Below are positions 1 to 8,570 of a stretch of DNA of 64,000 nucleotides, piece by piece. Each line of letters begins with the position of its first letter. The first letter of the stretch is position 1. The DNA is taken from assembly GCA_902779055.1 (NCBI GenBank), contig CACZAD010000014.1:1-64000 (forward strand), written 5' to 3'. Both the position numbers and the translations under genes were made by a program. Under the pieces are notes generated by a model that saw only the letters and a program-made list of their open reading frames with translations, made no database searches and was not told the origin of the DNA. Origin of the DNA: Fibrobacter succinogenes. GTDB lineage: Bacteria; Fibrobacterota; Fibrobacteria; Fibrobacterales; Fibrobacteraceae.

Positions 1-1
1 C

Positions 2-244
2 GGTCCTGCAGGCGTGTTCGAATTCGAAGCCTTCGAAAAGGCTACCAAGGCTATGGCTGACGCTATCGTCGAAGCTACCGCTGCTGGCGCAATCACCGTT
101 ATCGGTGGTGGCGATACCGCTACGGCTGCCAAGAAGTACGGCGCTGACAAGAAGGTGACCCACACCTCTACGGGTGGTGGCGCTTCTCTCGAACTCCTCG
201 AAGGGAAGGTGCTTCCGGGCGTCGCTGTCCTCACCGACAAGTAA
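2..244 (+). CDS. pgk: Phosphoglycerate kinase, C-terminal part
   Basis: The reading frame is open from base 2, so the gene begins outside the window and only about 80 residues are present. Its start ([11 protein letters not shown]) and the later glycine-rich stretches ([25 protein letters not shown]) are the C-terminal nucleotide-binding lobe of phosphoglycerate kinase. The enzyme transfers phosphate from 1,3-bisphosphoglycerate to ADP in glycolysis, in the cytoplasm. The GGGDT motif that contacts the nucleotide is intact. A strong terminator follows about 190 bases after the stop. Confidence 0.96.
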   Translation, partial: GPAGVFEFEAFEKATKAMADAIVEATAAGAITVIGGGDTATAAKKYGADKKVTHTSTGGGASLELLEGKVLPGVAVLTDK

Positions 245-433
245 TTTTTCCTTATAAGCGGCGCATAGCTGCGTTCTCGACCTCTCGCCGTACGACTTAG
301 TACGGCTTCGGGTCTGCGGCCTTGCTCTGCTTGCTTCTAAGAAAAAATTCGTAAGGCGAGTGAAGCGCGAACGCTTGCGTTCGCATTTCCGAGCCTAGAA
401 TTTTGCGCTTGCGCAAAAAGTTGGATTTTAAAG

Positions 434-463
434 ACTCTGCAACATAGTTTGCGGAGTTTTTTT
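434..463 (+). terminator. Intrinsic terminator of pgk
   Basis: ACTCTGCAA pairs with TTTGCGGAGT (one G-U pair) around a short loop and is followed by a run of T from 457. It is the first strong rho-independent terminator after the pgk stop codon. Confidence 0.8.
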
Positions 464-493
464 GTTGTCATCCCCGACTTGTTCGGGGATCGC
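464..493. repeat. TGTCAT-hairpin dispersed repeat
   Basis: TGTCATCCCCGA, a short loop, then TCGGGGAT. It belongs to the same hairpin family as 730-755, 1151-1180, 1213-1241, 4917-5066 and 40992-41020: a TGTCA(T/C) flank followed by a GC-rich stem. Confidence 0.6.
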
Positions 494-505
494 CTTTTTA
501 AAGAG

Positions 506-535
506 ACTCTCGCGTTTGCGAGGGTTTCTTTTTTT
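506..535 (+). terminator. Second terminator-like hairpin
   Basis: ACTCTCGC, a GTTT loop, then GCGAGGGT, followed by TTTCTTTTTTTAT. The T-rich tail is on the plus strand. It overlaps the stop codon of the minus-strand 54-aa gene, so it may act as a back-up terminator for transcription coming from pgk. Confidence 0.65.
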
Positions 536-698
536 ATTGCTGTGCTGAAGACGAATCCGGCTTTTGCGGTGCGGTTTCGTCGTGTTCTTCGATCTGGGAG
601 ACCTTGGTGAACCAGTAGTCTTCGCTGTTGATGGAACTCATGTTGCCGATGAGCTGGTCGAGGTCGAGATTTTGAATGTCGTTGTTTTCGTTTGGCAT
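534..698 (-). CDS. Small acidic protein, 54 aa, unknown
   Basis: A 54-residue, acidic, Asn- and Ser-rich protein with no membrane segment or known motif. A longer upstream extension in this frame is open, but the ATG at 698 is the better start. The hexamer TATATT sits six bases before it, the same promoter-to-start arrangement seen at several other genes in this window, and the upstream extension is rich in Arg, Cys and His like a shadow frame. No function is proposed. It stands alone between two hairpin repeats. Confidence 0.5.
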   Translation of the reverse strand: MPNENNDIQNLDLDQLIGNMSSINSEDYWFTKVSQIEEHDETAPQKPDSSSAQQ

Positions 699-729
699 GT
701 CTAGAATATATATTTTTATGGGAAAAGGT

Positions 730-755
730 GATGCCGGCACGGAGGCCGGCATGAC
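730..755. repeat. TGACA-hairpin dispersed repeat
   Basis: GATGCCGGC, spacer, GCCGGCAT, then TGACA. It is the reverse orientation of the repeat at 464-493. Confidence 0.6.
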
Positions 756-788
756 AATAGTACGGATTACTATGTAAAAGGAGCTTTT

Positions 789-1136
789 ATGTCGATTGCT
801 GAATTTTCGAAGAAATTCCATGCGGATAAGCGCGGTAACTGCGCCATGGCTGTGGCTTATGGCTATGCACGTGCAACGGGCAAGTCCGAAGAAGATGCGG
901 TGAAGGCTGCCGAAATGTTCCGTGCGTTTGGTGGTGGCAAGGCTCCGGATGGCTTGTGTGGTGCGCTTTATGCGGCAAAGACGATCCAGCCGGACCATGC
1001 CGATGCGATTGAAGATGTCTTTAAGCGTGGGGCTCAGGGGTGCACCAAGTGCAAGGAAATCCGTCCGAACAAGATCATTCCGTGCAACCGTTGCGTGGAA
1101 CTCGCGGGCGAGGCGCTAGATTTCCTCGAAAAGTGA
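789..1136 (+). CDS. C_GCAxxG_C_C family redox-type protein
   Basis: A 115-residue cytoplasmic protein with cysteines at 18, 57, 85, 88, 99 and 102. They lie in GNCAMAVAYGYA, DGLCGALYAA, GCTKCKE and PCNRCVELA, the spacing of the C_GCAxxG_C_C family (a putative redox-active or metal-binding domain). The biochemical role of the family is not established. The gene is monocistronic: GGAG lies just upstream of the ATG, and hairpin repeats lie on both sides. It matches the usual length of the family. Confidence 0.75.
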   Translation: MSIAEFSKKFHADKRGNCAMAVAYGYARATGKSEEDAVKAAEMFRAFGGGKAPDGLCGALYAAKTIQPDHADAIEDVFKRGAQGCTKCKEIRPNKIIPCNRCVELAGEALDFLEK

Positions 1137-1150
1137 TTGGTTTTGTGTAA

Positions 1151-1180
1151 GGAGACCCCGCAACGGTGTGCGGGGTGACA
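1151..1180. repeat. TGACA-hairpin dispersed repeat
   Basis: GACCCCGCA, a short loop, TGCGGGGT, then GACA. Another member of the TGTCA/TGACA hairpin family. Confidence 0.6.
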
Positions 1181-1212
1181 ATGGAAAAATGCATTAGATC
1201 CTTCGGGGCAAA

Positions 1213-1241
1213 GGCGATGCCGGCACAGAGGCCGACATGAC
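1213..1241. repeat. TGACA-hairpin dispersed repeat
   Basis: CGATGCCGGC, spacer, GCCGACATGACATTAG. Nearly the same as 730-755 but with one stem mismatch. It abuts the 3' end of the next minus-strand gene. Confidence 0.55.
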
Positions 1242-1242
1242 A

Positions 1243-1857
1243 TTAGCGGATGTGCAGGAGGTCGTCTTCCCAGGCGTCTTTTTGCTTGCGGAGTTTTTCG
1301 AGGGACTTGTCGTCGGCGAGGCTTTCGTCGCGGGTCTGCATCAGTACGCGGTAGCTCTCGGCAAGTTCGCTTGCGTGCGGATAGTCTGGCGCAAGTTCTG
1401 CAAGTGCCTTTAAAATGGCGTTGTCGGAGTACAGTCGGGCGATGCCTTCGAGGGTGCGCTCGATGTACTTTTGCGTTTCGTTCTCGCGTTTGAATTCGGC
1501 CGCTTCCGTAAATTCGAGGGGCAAAATCCTGTCCATCCATTCGGTTTCGGCGGCGTAAAGCTCGTTGTCCTCGGCGATGGCGTCCTTGCGTTTGTGCAAA
1601 TCCAACTGCGTCTGGAGGAAGGGACGGTAGCTTTCTGCATCGATTTTTAGCGAAGTGCGCTCGGCAAAATCCGCAAGATTCTTGAGATTGGCTTCGGATG
1701 GGCTGTTCAGGAGGCATTCCTTGAGGACTGCCAGCTGATCTTTGGGCGGAAGTCGCTTGAATGATTCCGAACGGGTGCTGTTTGCGCGAATTCTAAGGCG
1801 TAAAATGCGCAACAACAGAAGCATTATGAGGACGAAAAATAATATTGACCAGTTCAC
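1243..1857 (-). CDS. Membrane-anchored helical protein, unknown
   Basis: 204 residues with a GTG start. Residues 3-20 (SILFFVLIMLLLLRILRL) form a single membrane anchor followed by a basic stretch, so most of the protein is probably cytoplasmic. The rest is charged and predicted helical (many E, K, L and A), with no motif I recognise; a TPR-like helical repeat is possible but not supported. The sequence TTATTTTTCGCCC directly before the GTG resembles the sequence before the start at 50185 and suggests a near-leaderless message. Confidence 0.65.
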   Translation of the reverse strand: MNWSILFFVLIMLLLLRILRLRIRANSTRSESFKRLPPKDQLAVLKECLLNSPSEANLKNLADFAERTSLKIDAESYRPFLQTQLDLHKRKDAIAEDNELYAAETEWMDRILPLEFTEAAEFKRENETQKYIERTLEGIARLYSDNAILKALAELAPDYPHASELAESYRVLMQTRDESLADDKSLEKLRKQKDAWEDDLLHIR

Positions 1858-2059
1858 GGGCGAAAAATAACTAATCTAATCTTTGTTGGTGCTGAAAATT
1901 TTGTGAATTTACTAATAATCGTGGGGCTGGCTCTCTCCATTTCTCAAAAAAAACTGTTTTTACATATATTTTGCAATACCAAGCAACCCTATTTAAAATG
2001 AATTGGTTTATATTTAGGTGGAATTGTTGTAACCTATTATTAGGTGGAGATTGGAATAT

Positions 2060-4840
2060 ATGAAGATGAATAAGTGGGTCCTTCTGGGTGCGCTCGCTTG
2101 TGGTTTTACTGTAGCTGTGGGTCAAGCCGCTGCTCAGGAAGTCCGTACGCTCGATATTGTTATTCGTGATTTTCAGCCGACTCATCCGGACTTTGAAAAC
2201 TTTTCAGAAGAATCTGTAGAACATATTAATGAGATCTACAATTACAGGACCGCTACCGGTGCCGAAATGAAGTATTTTGGTTACGATTTGGATTGGTACA
2301 ATGCTGCTGCATACCATAATACTTGCGGTACTGAAGCTACTTTCAATAAGTTTGGTGTGGGTGCCCAGATTGGTACCGATGGTATCCCGATGCAGGAAAA
2401 TCCCTACTTGCCGGAATATTTGCGCTATACTTCCTTTACGAAGGAAGTTTTGAAGTACGGTGAATGCGAGGGTCAGATCAACGGATTGACCTATCGTGGC
2501 TATATGAACGCGCAAAGCGATGTGAGTGGTTTCAAGTGCCCGAATGGCAAGACGGCTTGGGCTAATCCGGTTATCTATACGCCGGGCATGGTGGGCAAGT
2601 ATTTGACTTTCACCCAGTTTAGCGCTACTGGCGCTCCGAACATGTACGATGGCGTTGTCATCTCTAAGGCGAACGAACGTTGCGATAACCAGAATTTTGT
2701 TCAGTGGTTTGCCGATGTTCCAGGTGTGAACAAGCATATCAATACGACCATGGATATCCCTAAGGATCCGAACGGTTCCAAGTACTTCATTTACGACTAT
2801 AACTACAATAACGGTGGTTATTCTCCGCTTGATAGTATCGACCCCGTCACTAAAGAATGGCTGATGAACAAGCCCTGCAATCCTAAAATGCAGCCGAACG
2901 AGGTTTGCGATCAGTACGAACCACAGACGCTTTCTATTTTCTGCCCGCCCTATGATTATCAGTACAACAAAAACCAGGCTGACTATCGTGGACAGAATAC
3001 ATACGATCTCTGCACGGAATGGCTGAACCAGGGTGGTCCGCGTGCAATGAATTCCAACAATTCTGGTCATAGCGCCGCTTGGCAGGCTGCTGTTGCCTAT
3101 AAGACTCAGAAGGGCAGCACCTTGGGTTTCCAGCACCTCCGCAACTATGCGTTTACCATGATGGGTTATGCAAGCTTCAAGTACAAGTCCTCTAACCAGG
3201 TGGATGCGCTTGGAAATGCCGCGCACGAAGTCTTCGAATTCGCCGGTGACGACGACATGTGGATTTTTGTGGATGGCGTTCTTGTCGTGGACTTGGGTGG
3301 TACCCACTTGGCCGCTCCGGGTAAGGTCGATATCGAAATGCTCGCCCGTAACAACCATGGTTGCCATGCGGGTGAACCTCTTGCCAATCATACGAACTGC
3401 AAGGGCGCTTCTGATGGTACTGGCTGGGCTGATGAAACTTGGCATCATTTGCACTTCTTCTATGCTGACCGCCAGTCCGATGGTTCCAACATTTACATCC
3501 GTACGTCTCTTGCCGAACTTGCACCGTCTCGCTATGGTCAGCCGCGTGTGAGCAGCGTTACGGTTAAGGTTGACGAAAACGGAAACGCCAACAACAGCAT
3601 GTTCATGAACGTTCCGCTGGCCGATTCTACCTTGAACTACATTAGGACTTATGGCAAGAACGTGCCGACGATGATCGTGTTGCGTGAAGTGACTGATGTA
3701 AATGGTGTGAAGCAGACTGTCGTGCTTGGCTACTATGTGGAGTCGATTGATGGTCCGTATGACAAGGGCGCCGATGGTCTGATGTACCAGTTTACTGGTA
3801 AAGTTAAACTTCTTGATGATACTGAGCTTGATGGTGGCCTTTTGGGCGATGACCGCATTGCATTTAACGTGCCGTGGAGCCAGGGCCTTGATGATGACGG
3901 TAACACCGATGGCATTTTCACTAAGGATGAATGGTCTCAGTTGATGTCTTGGTCTAAGAAGATGTTCAGGACTGACGCGGCTGGTCAATTGGTGCCTATT
4001 TATATTGCTTCTTCGACGAATAAGATCGTGGAAGGCTTTGATGAAAAGGATAAGTGGGGCAAGATCACCTATACGGCTAAGGCTGTTACGCCTGTTGTGC
4101 CTGGTGACCTGGCTTATGACCGTCCGGATTTTGTGGACCAGGCCGAAAAGCTCACGAATATCGCTGGTAGCGGTACGATTCCGGTCGATATGACGGCTGA
4201 CCTCGTTTTGACTCCGGTCCCGGCAGTGAGTGGCTTTGACCCGTTGAAGTGGGCTACTGATAGCGCTAAGGTGCTGATGCAGTCCGGTACAGAAAACAGC
4301 ACGGTCGTGACGAACGGTGTTGTGTATGGCGCTTCTGAAACTACTGGCGGTGCCGCTAATTCGACGCTCTGCTATAACGATGGCTTGGCAGCAAAGTCTG
4401 GTTCTAGCAGTAATGAATCCTGCGCCAGCTGGTCCTTCTCGACGACGCAGCCGTTCCATGTGAATATCCGCGTGTTTGACCATTTGGGCCACTTTGTGAA
4501 CCAGTACAGCAAGCACGTGACGGGTGAAGAATTCAAGAATGCCTTGATGGGCGTGAAGAGTTCTGGAACTGCTGCTGGTACGCCAGTTTCTAGCTGCGGC
4601 GACACTCCGTTGTATGGCTCGACGGGTGCTATGCTTGCCACGATCAAGATGTATCCGGTGACGGACAAGGGTCGTTTGCTTGCCACGGGTCCGTACATTT
4701 ACCAGATGACGGTCGTGAAGGAAGATTTCTCTTACTGCTATATGAGCCAGGGCAACAATCCGACGGTTATGACGATGCCGTTCCAGCGTACGACGGAAAC
4801 GTACAGACGCGGTTACCGTAGAACGGCTGTCAAGAAGTAA
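2060..4840 (+). CDS. Fibro-slime domain surface protein
   Basis: A 926-residue secreted protein. The signal peptide is about residues 1-27 (MKMNKWVLLGALACG, ending near GQAAAQ). The ATG at 2060 was chosen over the upstream TTG because GGTGGAGA lies at the right distance. Around residues 360-430 it has the fibro-slime signature (FTMMGYASFKY, HEVFEFAGDDDMWIFVDG, VVDLGGTHL), a PA14-like region first named in Fibrobacter and slime moulds and linked to cellulose adhesion and outer-surface proteins. Many paired cysteines suggest disulfides. The tail is short and Arg-rich (YRRGYRRTAVKK). The gene is monocistronic, with a terminator 30 bases after the stop. The ligand is unknown. Confidence 0.9.
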   Translation: MKMNKWVLLGALACGFTVAVGQAAAQEVRTLDIVIRDFQPTHPDFENFSEESVEHINEIYNYRTATGAEMKYFGYDLDWYNAAAYHNTCGTEATFNKFGVGAQIGTDGIPMQENPYLPEYLRYTSFTKEVLKYGECEGQINGLTYRGYMNAQSDVSGFKCPNGKTAWANPVIYTPGMVGKYLTFTQFSATGAPNMYDGVVISKANERCDNQNFVQWFADVPGVNKHINTTMDIPKDPNGSKYFIYDYNYNNGGYSPLDSIDPVTKEWLMNKPCNPKMQPNEVCDQYEPQTLSIFCPPYDYQYNKNQADYRGQNTYDLCTEWLNQGGPRAMNSNNSGHSAAWQAAVAYKTQKGSTLGFQHLRNYAFTMMGYASFKYKSSNQVDALGNAAHEVFEFAGDDDMWIFVDGVLVVDLGGTHLAAPGKVDIEMLARNNHGCHAGEPLANHTNCKGASDGTGWADETWHHLHFFYADRQSDGSNIYIRTSLAELAPSRYGQPRVSSVTVKVDENGNANNSMFMNVPLADSTLNYIRTYGKNVPTMIVLREVTDVNGVKQTVVLGYYVESIDGPYDKGADGLMYQFTGKVKLLDDTELDGGLLGDDRIAFNVPWSQGLDDDGNTDGIFTKDEWSQLMSWSKKMFRTDAAGQLVPIYIASSTNKIVEGFDEKDKWGKITYTAKAVTPVVPGDLAYDRPDFVDQAEKLTNIAGSGTIPVDMTADLVLTPVPAVSGFDPLKWATDSAKVLMQSGTENSTVVTNGVVYGASETTGGAANSTLCYNDGLAAKSGSSSNESCASWSFSTTQPFHVNIRVFDHLGHFVNQYSKHVTGEEFKNALMGVKSSGTAAGTPVSSCGDTPLYGSTGAMLATIKMYPVTDKGRLLATGPYIYQMTVVKEDFSYCYMSQGNNPTVMTMPFQRTTETYRRGYRRTAVKK

Positions 4841-4869
4841 GAATCCTCATCGTAGGAGAGATTGAGACC

Positions 4870-4904
4870 ACCCCGCAGCGGACGCTGTGGGGTGCGTTTT
4901 TTTT
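4870..4904 (+). terminator. Terminator of the fibro-slime gene
   Basis: ACCCCGCAGC pairs with GCTGTGGGGT (one G-U pair) around a four-base loop, and eight T follow after a three-base gap. Confidence 0.8.
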
Positions 4905-4916
4905 GTGCGTGGGGAG

Positions 4917-5066
4917 CGTGTAAGGCGGCCCCGGCACAGAGGCCGGGGTGACATTAGGGGGATGGGATCGTGTAAGGTGGCCCCGGAACGGGGTCCGGGG
5001 TGACAGCGGGAGGGGGCCGTGTAAGGCGGCCCCGGCACGGGGTCCGGGGTGACAGCGGGAGGGGGA
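4917..5066. repeat. Three tandem copies of a ~50-bp hairpin unit
   Basis: Units begin at about 4917, 4969 and 5018 with CGTGTAAGG(C/T)GGCCCCGG and end in CCGGGGTGACA plus a purine-rich tail. Copies 2 and 3 are almost identical and copy 1 is more diverged. Each unit is one hairpin of the TGACA family, so this is a local amplification. The array ends two bases before the stop codon of the minus-strand gene at 5069. Confidence 0.85.
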
Positions 5067-5068
5067 TG

Positions 5069-6376
5069 CTATTCGGCGAGGAGCGCGAAGGGTTCGGCAT
5101 CCTTGATGCGGACGCGGAGCGTTGTTCCCGCAGGGAACGAACCCTGGAGCGCGACGGGGCGGTAGGCTTCGTTGCGGGCGATGGTCGTGCCGGCACGGTA
5201 GCCCTGCTTTTCGGTGACGACCGTGCATTGGTCACCGACCCATTCGCGGTTGTTCTCGAGCGCAATTTTTTGGAACGCTTCGGCGAGAATAGCGGAACGT
5301 TCGTGCTTGACGGGGTCGGGGACGGCGGCCGTGGATTCGAGACGGGCGGCTACGGTGCCGGGACGTGCGACGAAACGCGTGATGTTGCAGACGGTCGGGC
5401 GTGTCGCCTTGAGAAGTTCGAGGGTGTCGTTGAAGTCTTCGGCCGTCTCTCCGGGGAAGCCGACGATCAGGTCGGTGCTGAGCGTAAAACGGCTGAATCG
5501 TTCCGTGAAGTCCCGGGCGAGGGTGATGTAGTCTTCGACGGAGTGGCGGCGGTTCATCGCCTTGAGTGTGCGTTCGCTCCCGCTCTGCACCGGGATGTGG
5601 ATGAACTTGTAGACGCGCTCGTCTGTGAAACAGTCGAGCAGCGCTTCTTTGTAGCTGATGACGTGGCGCGGGTTTCCCATGCCGAGGCGGATGCGGTAGC
5701 GGCCGTTCACGTGCGTGAGGATCTTTTGCGTGAGGCGGGCGAGGTTCGTGCCGATGTCAAAGCCGTAGCAGGCGCAGTCTTGCCCGGTCAGCTGGATTTC
5801 GAGGCAACCGTCGTCGACGAGGGCCTGGACCTGGTCGACGATGGTGTTTGCGTTAAAGCTGTGGAGGCGTCCTTTGACGAGGTGCGTGCTGCAAAAAGCG
5901 CAGGCGTCGAGGCAGCCTTCTTCGATGTTCACGATGCCGACGAATGGCGATTCGCGGAGGACGTTCTTGTGGCGGGCAAGGGTCTCGTCGCTTTTATTGC
6001 GAGTTCGGTCTTGTATCGCATTACCCGAATCAAAAATAATTAGCGGGTCTTTTTCGAGGTCCGCAAGCGTTTTGAATTGCACGTGTGGGACGGCTCGAAC
6101 AGCTTCTTCGCGGAAGTCCTTGGGGGCGCAGCCCGTGATGAAAATGGGAACGTTCGGGTAGGCGCTTGCTGCTTTGCGCAGGAGCTTCATGGCGCCGGAG
6201 TTTCCTTTGACCGTACAGACGTTCAGGTAGAACGCTTCGGGGGCGTTTGCGGCGTTCCCGTTTGCTGCGGGTTCCGGGAACGTGAAGGAGACTTCGCTTT
6301 TTTGGGATAGGATTCGCGCTATTTTTTCGCCGTCGCCGAAGTTTGCCGCGCATCCTTGGCTAAGTACGACGATCAT
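5069..6376 (-). CDS. MtaB-like tRNA methylthiotransferase (radical SAM)
   Basis: 435 residues. The N-terminal UPF0004 domain carries cluster cysteines C9, C54 and C83. The radical SAM domain has the CxxxCxxC motif C155/C159/C162 (GCLDACAFC), and a C-terminal TRAM-like domain follows (about 370-430). The family adds a methylthio group to modified A37 of tRNAs using two iron-sulfur clusters. LNVCTVKG, LTGQDCACYGFDIG and IPVQSGSERTLKAMNR resemble the archaeal/eukaryotic e-MtaB (CDKAL1) branch more than MiaB or RimO, which would point to ms2t6A. The start overlaps the upstream SpoIID-like gene by ATGA, so the two are translationally coupled at the end of the long minus-strand block. Confidence 0.85.
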   Translation of the reverse strand: MIVVLSQGCAANFGDGEKIARILSQKSEVSFTFPEPAANGNAANAPEAFYLNVCTVKGNSGAMKLLRKAASAYPNVPIFITGCAPKDFREEAVRAVPHVQFKTLADLEKDPLIIFDSGNAIQDRTRNKSDETLARHKNVLRESPFVGIVNIEEGCLDACAFCSTHLVKGRLHSFNANTIVDQVQALVDDGCLEIQLTGQDCACYGFDIGTNLARLTQKILTHVNGRYRIRLGMGNPRHVISYKEALLDCFTDERVYKFIHIPVQSGSERTLKAMNRRHSVEDYITLARDFTERFSRFTLSTDLIVGFPGETAEDFNDTLELLKATRPTVCNITRFVARPGTVAARLESTAAVPDPVKHERSAILAEAFQKIALENNREWVGDQCTVVTEKQGYRAGTTIARNEAYRPVALQGSFPAGTTLRVRIKDAEPFALLAE

Positions 6377-7611
6377 CTTTCAAATTTTTCCAGCGTGATG
6401 CCGGGGTAATAGTGCGTTAAAATTTGTATGTAACTCTGGCCGGCCTGTGCGCGTGCGCGGGCTCCCATTTGGCAGAGTCCGACGCCGTGGCCGAAGCCTT
6501 TGCCTTTGAGGATCCACTGGTTTCCGCTCTTGTGGATGCGGAAAAAGCTGGAGGGGAGTATCGTGCCGCCGCGCTTGAACAGCCAACGGATTTTGTCGGC
6601 CTTGGCGGTGAACTTTCCGTTGTTCGTGGTGACTTCGAGCGTGTGGATGCGGCCGCTCTTGAGCGTGTCCAGAATGCTGATGGAATGGATGCTCGAAAAG
6701 CTCGGAACGTTTGCCTTGGCTTCCTTGGCGTTTATCTGGAACAGGTCGCGGAGTTCGTCTTCGGTAAATTCGCGGACCCATTCGGAGTAGTTCGATTCGC
6801 GGCACCAGGGCGTTCCGTCGGGGCGCAAGTCGGGCTTGTTCTTGAGATAGGGGTGGTCGGGGCGTCCCCAGGTGGTGACGCCTTCGGTTTCGCCTCCGCA
6901 GGTCGAGTGGTAATAGGCTGTGATGAATTCTCCGTTGTAGGTCATCACGACGCCTTGGGTTTCGCGGACGGCTTTGTCTGTAAGTTCGGTGGTGCCCTGG
7001 ATGCCCTTGTAGACCTGGTCGCGGGTGTCGGCGTAGATATCGAACCCTTGTGCGGAGCGGCTGCCGTAGTGCTTGTAGGCGTAGGTGCGTGCGGCGACGG
7101 CTTGCGCCTTGAGCGCTTCGAACTTGGATTCGTCGAGCTTGCCGATTTCGTAGGGAACGACGCCTCGCAGGTAATCTTCCATGTCGATGACGTTGATGGC
7201 GTTTACCTTGTTCCCGTTGGCGGAGATGGTGAATTCTCCCTTGTAGCAGGCTTTATTGAGCCCCGCCTTGTCGGTCGCGATGGCGATGCAGCCATTGGAT
7301 TCCTTGAAGGTGCGGCGGTCTATTGTCTGCTGGCGCTTTCCCTTGGTCTTGATTTTGAGTTTACCCTTGGAGGCCGTGATGTGCAGCTCTTCGTTCTTGT
7401 CGCGGACGAGGACGCTTGGGACTCCGATGAATACGCCCACTTGGAGCGGCCGGTTCAAGTCGCGGGAAATCTTTTGAGGGACGATGGACTGCTCGGATAC
7501 ACTATGTGCTTCGATGGGGGCGTAGTCAGAACTGCTGGCCGCACAGGATGGGGTCGCAAGAGAGAATGCCGCCAGTGAGGCGCATGCAGAGAATATCCGG
7601 AGCAGGCCCAT
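6373..7611 (-). CDS. SpoIID/LytB-domain protein
   Basis: 412 residues with an N-terminal signal peptide (about 1-24). The SpoIID domain is seen in NVIDMEDYLRGVVPYEIG and FEALKAQAVAARTYAYKHYG, with YYHSTCGGETEG and GKGFGHGVGLCQMGARA further on. SpoIID is a lytic transglycosylase acting on peptidoglycan stripped of peptides. In Gram-negative bacteria the domain is found in secreted wall-remodelling enzymes; the exact substrate here is inferred. The conserved Glu in PYEIG, which corresponds to the SpoIID catalytic acid, is present. The gene lies five bases after def and overlaps the next gene by ATGA. Confidence 0.85.
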   Translation of the reverse strand: MGLLRIFSACASLAAFSLATPSCAASSSDYAPIEAHSVSEQSIVPQKISRDLNRPLQVGVFIGVPSVLVRDKNEELHITASKGKLKIKTKGKRQQTIDRRTFKESNGCIAIATDKAGLNKACYKGEFTISANGNKVNAINVIDMEDYLRGVVPYEIGKLDESKFEALKAQAVAARTYAYKHYGSRSAQGFDIYADTRDQVYKGIQGTTELTDKAVRETQGVVMTYNGEFITAYYHSTCGGETEGVTTWGRPDHPYLKNKPDLRPDGTPWCRESNYSEWVREFTEDELRDLFQINAKEAKANVPSFSSIHSISILDTLKSGRIHTLEVTTNNGKFTAKADKIRWLFKRGGTILPSSFFRIHKSGNQWILKGKGFGHGVGLCQMGARARAQAGQSYIQILTHYYPGITLEKFER

Positions 7612-7616
7612 GGACC

Positions 7617-8156
7617 TTATTTCTTTTTGAGCTTCGCTTGTGTTTCTTTAGCCATCTTGCGGAGCTTGGACTGGTTCATCGTGCGGTCTGATGTCGAGAT
7701 CTTGTCGACAAAGAGGTCGCCGTTGAGGTGGTCGCATTCGTGCTGGATGCAGCGGGCGAACAGACCTTCGCAGTTGTGGATCTCCTGGGCTTCGCCGTTG
7801 ACGTCAAAGAAGCGCACTACGACGCGGTCCGGACGGACAACGTTGCAGAAAATATCCGGGAGCGAGAGGCAGCCTTCGTCGTAGTCGACGGGCTTGGCAT
7901 CCGGTTCGGCTTCCCATTCGGGATTGAACATGATGTACGGACGCGGTTCTTCTTCGCCGGGGATGGCGGTGTCGATGACGACAAGACGGATGTTCTTTCC
8001 AATCTGCGGCGCGGCAAGTCCGCAGCCCGGAGCGTCGTACATGGTTTCGAGCATGTCCTTTGCGAGCTGGCGGAGTTCCGGCGTGATTTCGGTGATGGGT
8101 TCGCACTTTTTGCGAAGCACCGGGTCACCGTAAATTCTGATGGGGAGAATGGCCAT
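7617..8156 (-). CDS. def: Peptide deformylase
   Basis: 179 residues with the three deformylase motifs intact: GCGLAAPQIG, EGCLSLPD and QHECDHLNG. They supply the catalytic Glu and the Cys/His/His metal ligands. It removes the formyl group from the N-terminal methionine of new proteins, in the cytoplasm. The gene starts two bases after the yajC stop and is followed within five bases by the SpoIID-like gene, so it sits inside an operon. Length and motifs are typical of bacterial type I enzymes. Confidence 0.97.
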   Translation of the reverse strand: MAILPIRIYGDPVLRKKCEPITEITPELRQLAKDMLETMYDAPGCGLAAPQIGKNIRLVVIDTAIPGEEEPRPYIMFNPEWEAEPDAKPVDYDEGCLSLPDIFCNVVRPDRVVVRFFDVNGEAQEIHNCEGLFARCIQHECDHLNGDLFVDKISTSDRTMNQSKLRKMAKETQAKLKKK

Positions 8157-8158
8157 GA

Positions 8159-8521
8159 TTACTTCTTTTCTTCGACCTTAGCGGAAGTGTCGTTGTTGAT
8201 GACGCGGAGGATGGCTGCCTTTTCGAATTCGATGGTGGAGGTGCCAGTGCGGAGCGTGATGAGGTTTTCTTCCATGCTGGCGATGGTGCCGATGATGCCT
8301 GCGGCGGTCATGACCTTGTCACCCTTCTTGAGCTGCTTGCGCATTTCGTCCATCTGCTTCATTTCCTTCTGCTTCGGACGGATGAAGAAGAGCCACATCA
8401 CCACAAAGAGGAGGATGAGCGGGAGGAAGCTGGCGAGGGCGCTCGGCTGTTCGGGCTGGGCGGCGTCCTGTGCGAAAGCTGCGATGGAGGAAAGAGTCAC
8501 GAGAAGTGCAGAGAGTTTCAT
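8159..8521 (-). CDS. yajC: Preprotein translocase subunit YajC
   Basis: 120 residues. A signal-like stretch (1-18) precedes the conserved membrane segment (about 27-45, LASFLPLILLFVVMWLFFIRPKQK), followed by the cytoplasmic YajC motif MRKQLKKGDKVMTAAGIIGTI. YajC associates with SecDF-SecYEG in the inner membrane. The extra N-terminal segment makes it slightly longer than the E. coli protein; Fibrobacter may process it. The start is an ATG with AAGG about eight bases upstream. Confidence 0.93.
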   Translation of the reverse strand: MKLSALLVTLSSIAAFAQDAAQPEQPSALASFLPLILLFVVMWLFFIRPKQKEMKQMDEMRKQLKKGDKVMTAAGIIGTIASMEENLITLRTGTSTIEFEKAAILRVINNDTSAKVEEKK

Positions 8522-8570
8522 ATTGAACCTTGTAAAAGGGTGAATGTGTTACGTGATAAAGATAGAAAAT

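Larger units (their letters stand above)
245..533. other. Structured non-coding gap after pgk
   Basis: No gene is supported here. The stretch holds several short palindromes: a GTACGACTTAGTAC-type hairpin near 290-305, GCGAACG/CGTTCGC near 370-387 and TTTGCGC/GCGCAAA near 403-418. After these come the pgk terminator, a TGTCAT hairpin repeat and a second terminator-like hairpin. The first 150 bases could belong to the pgk 3' untranslated RNA. Confidence 0.6.

Noticed and set aside
2204..4516. 770-aa open frame on the minus strand, antisense to the fibro-slime gene
   Set aside because: It mirrors a well-supported gene, is rich in His, Ile and Arg in a pattern typical of a shadow frame, and has no recognisable motif or ribosome site.
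6424..7578. 384-aa plus-strand frame antisense to the SpoIID-like gene
   Set aside because: Low-complexity Val/Gly/Ala/Asp-rich shadow; the SpoIID motifs on the minus strand are clear.
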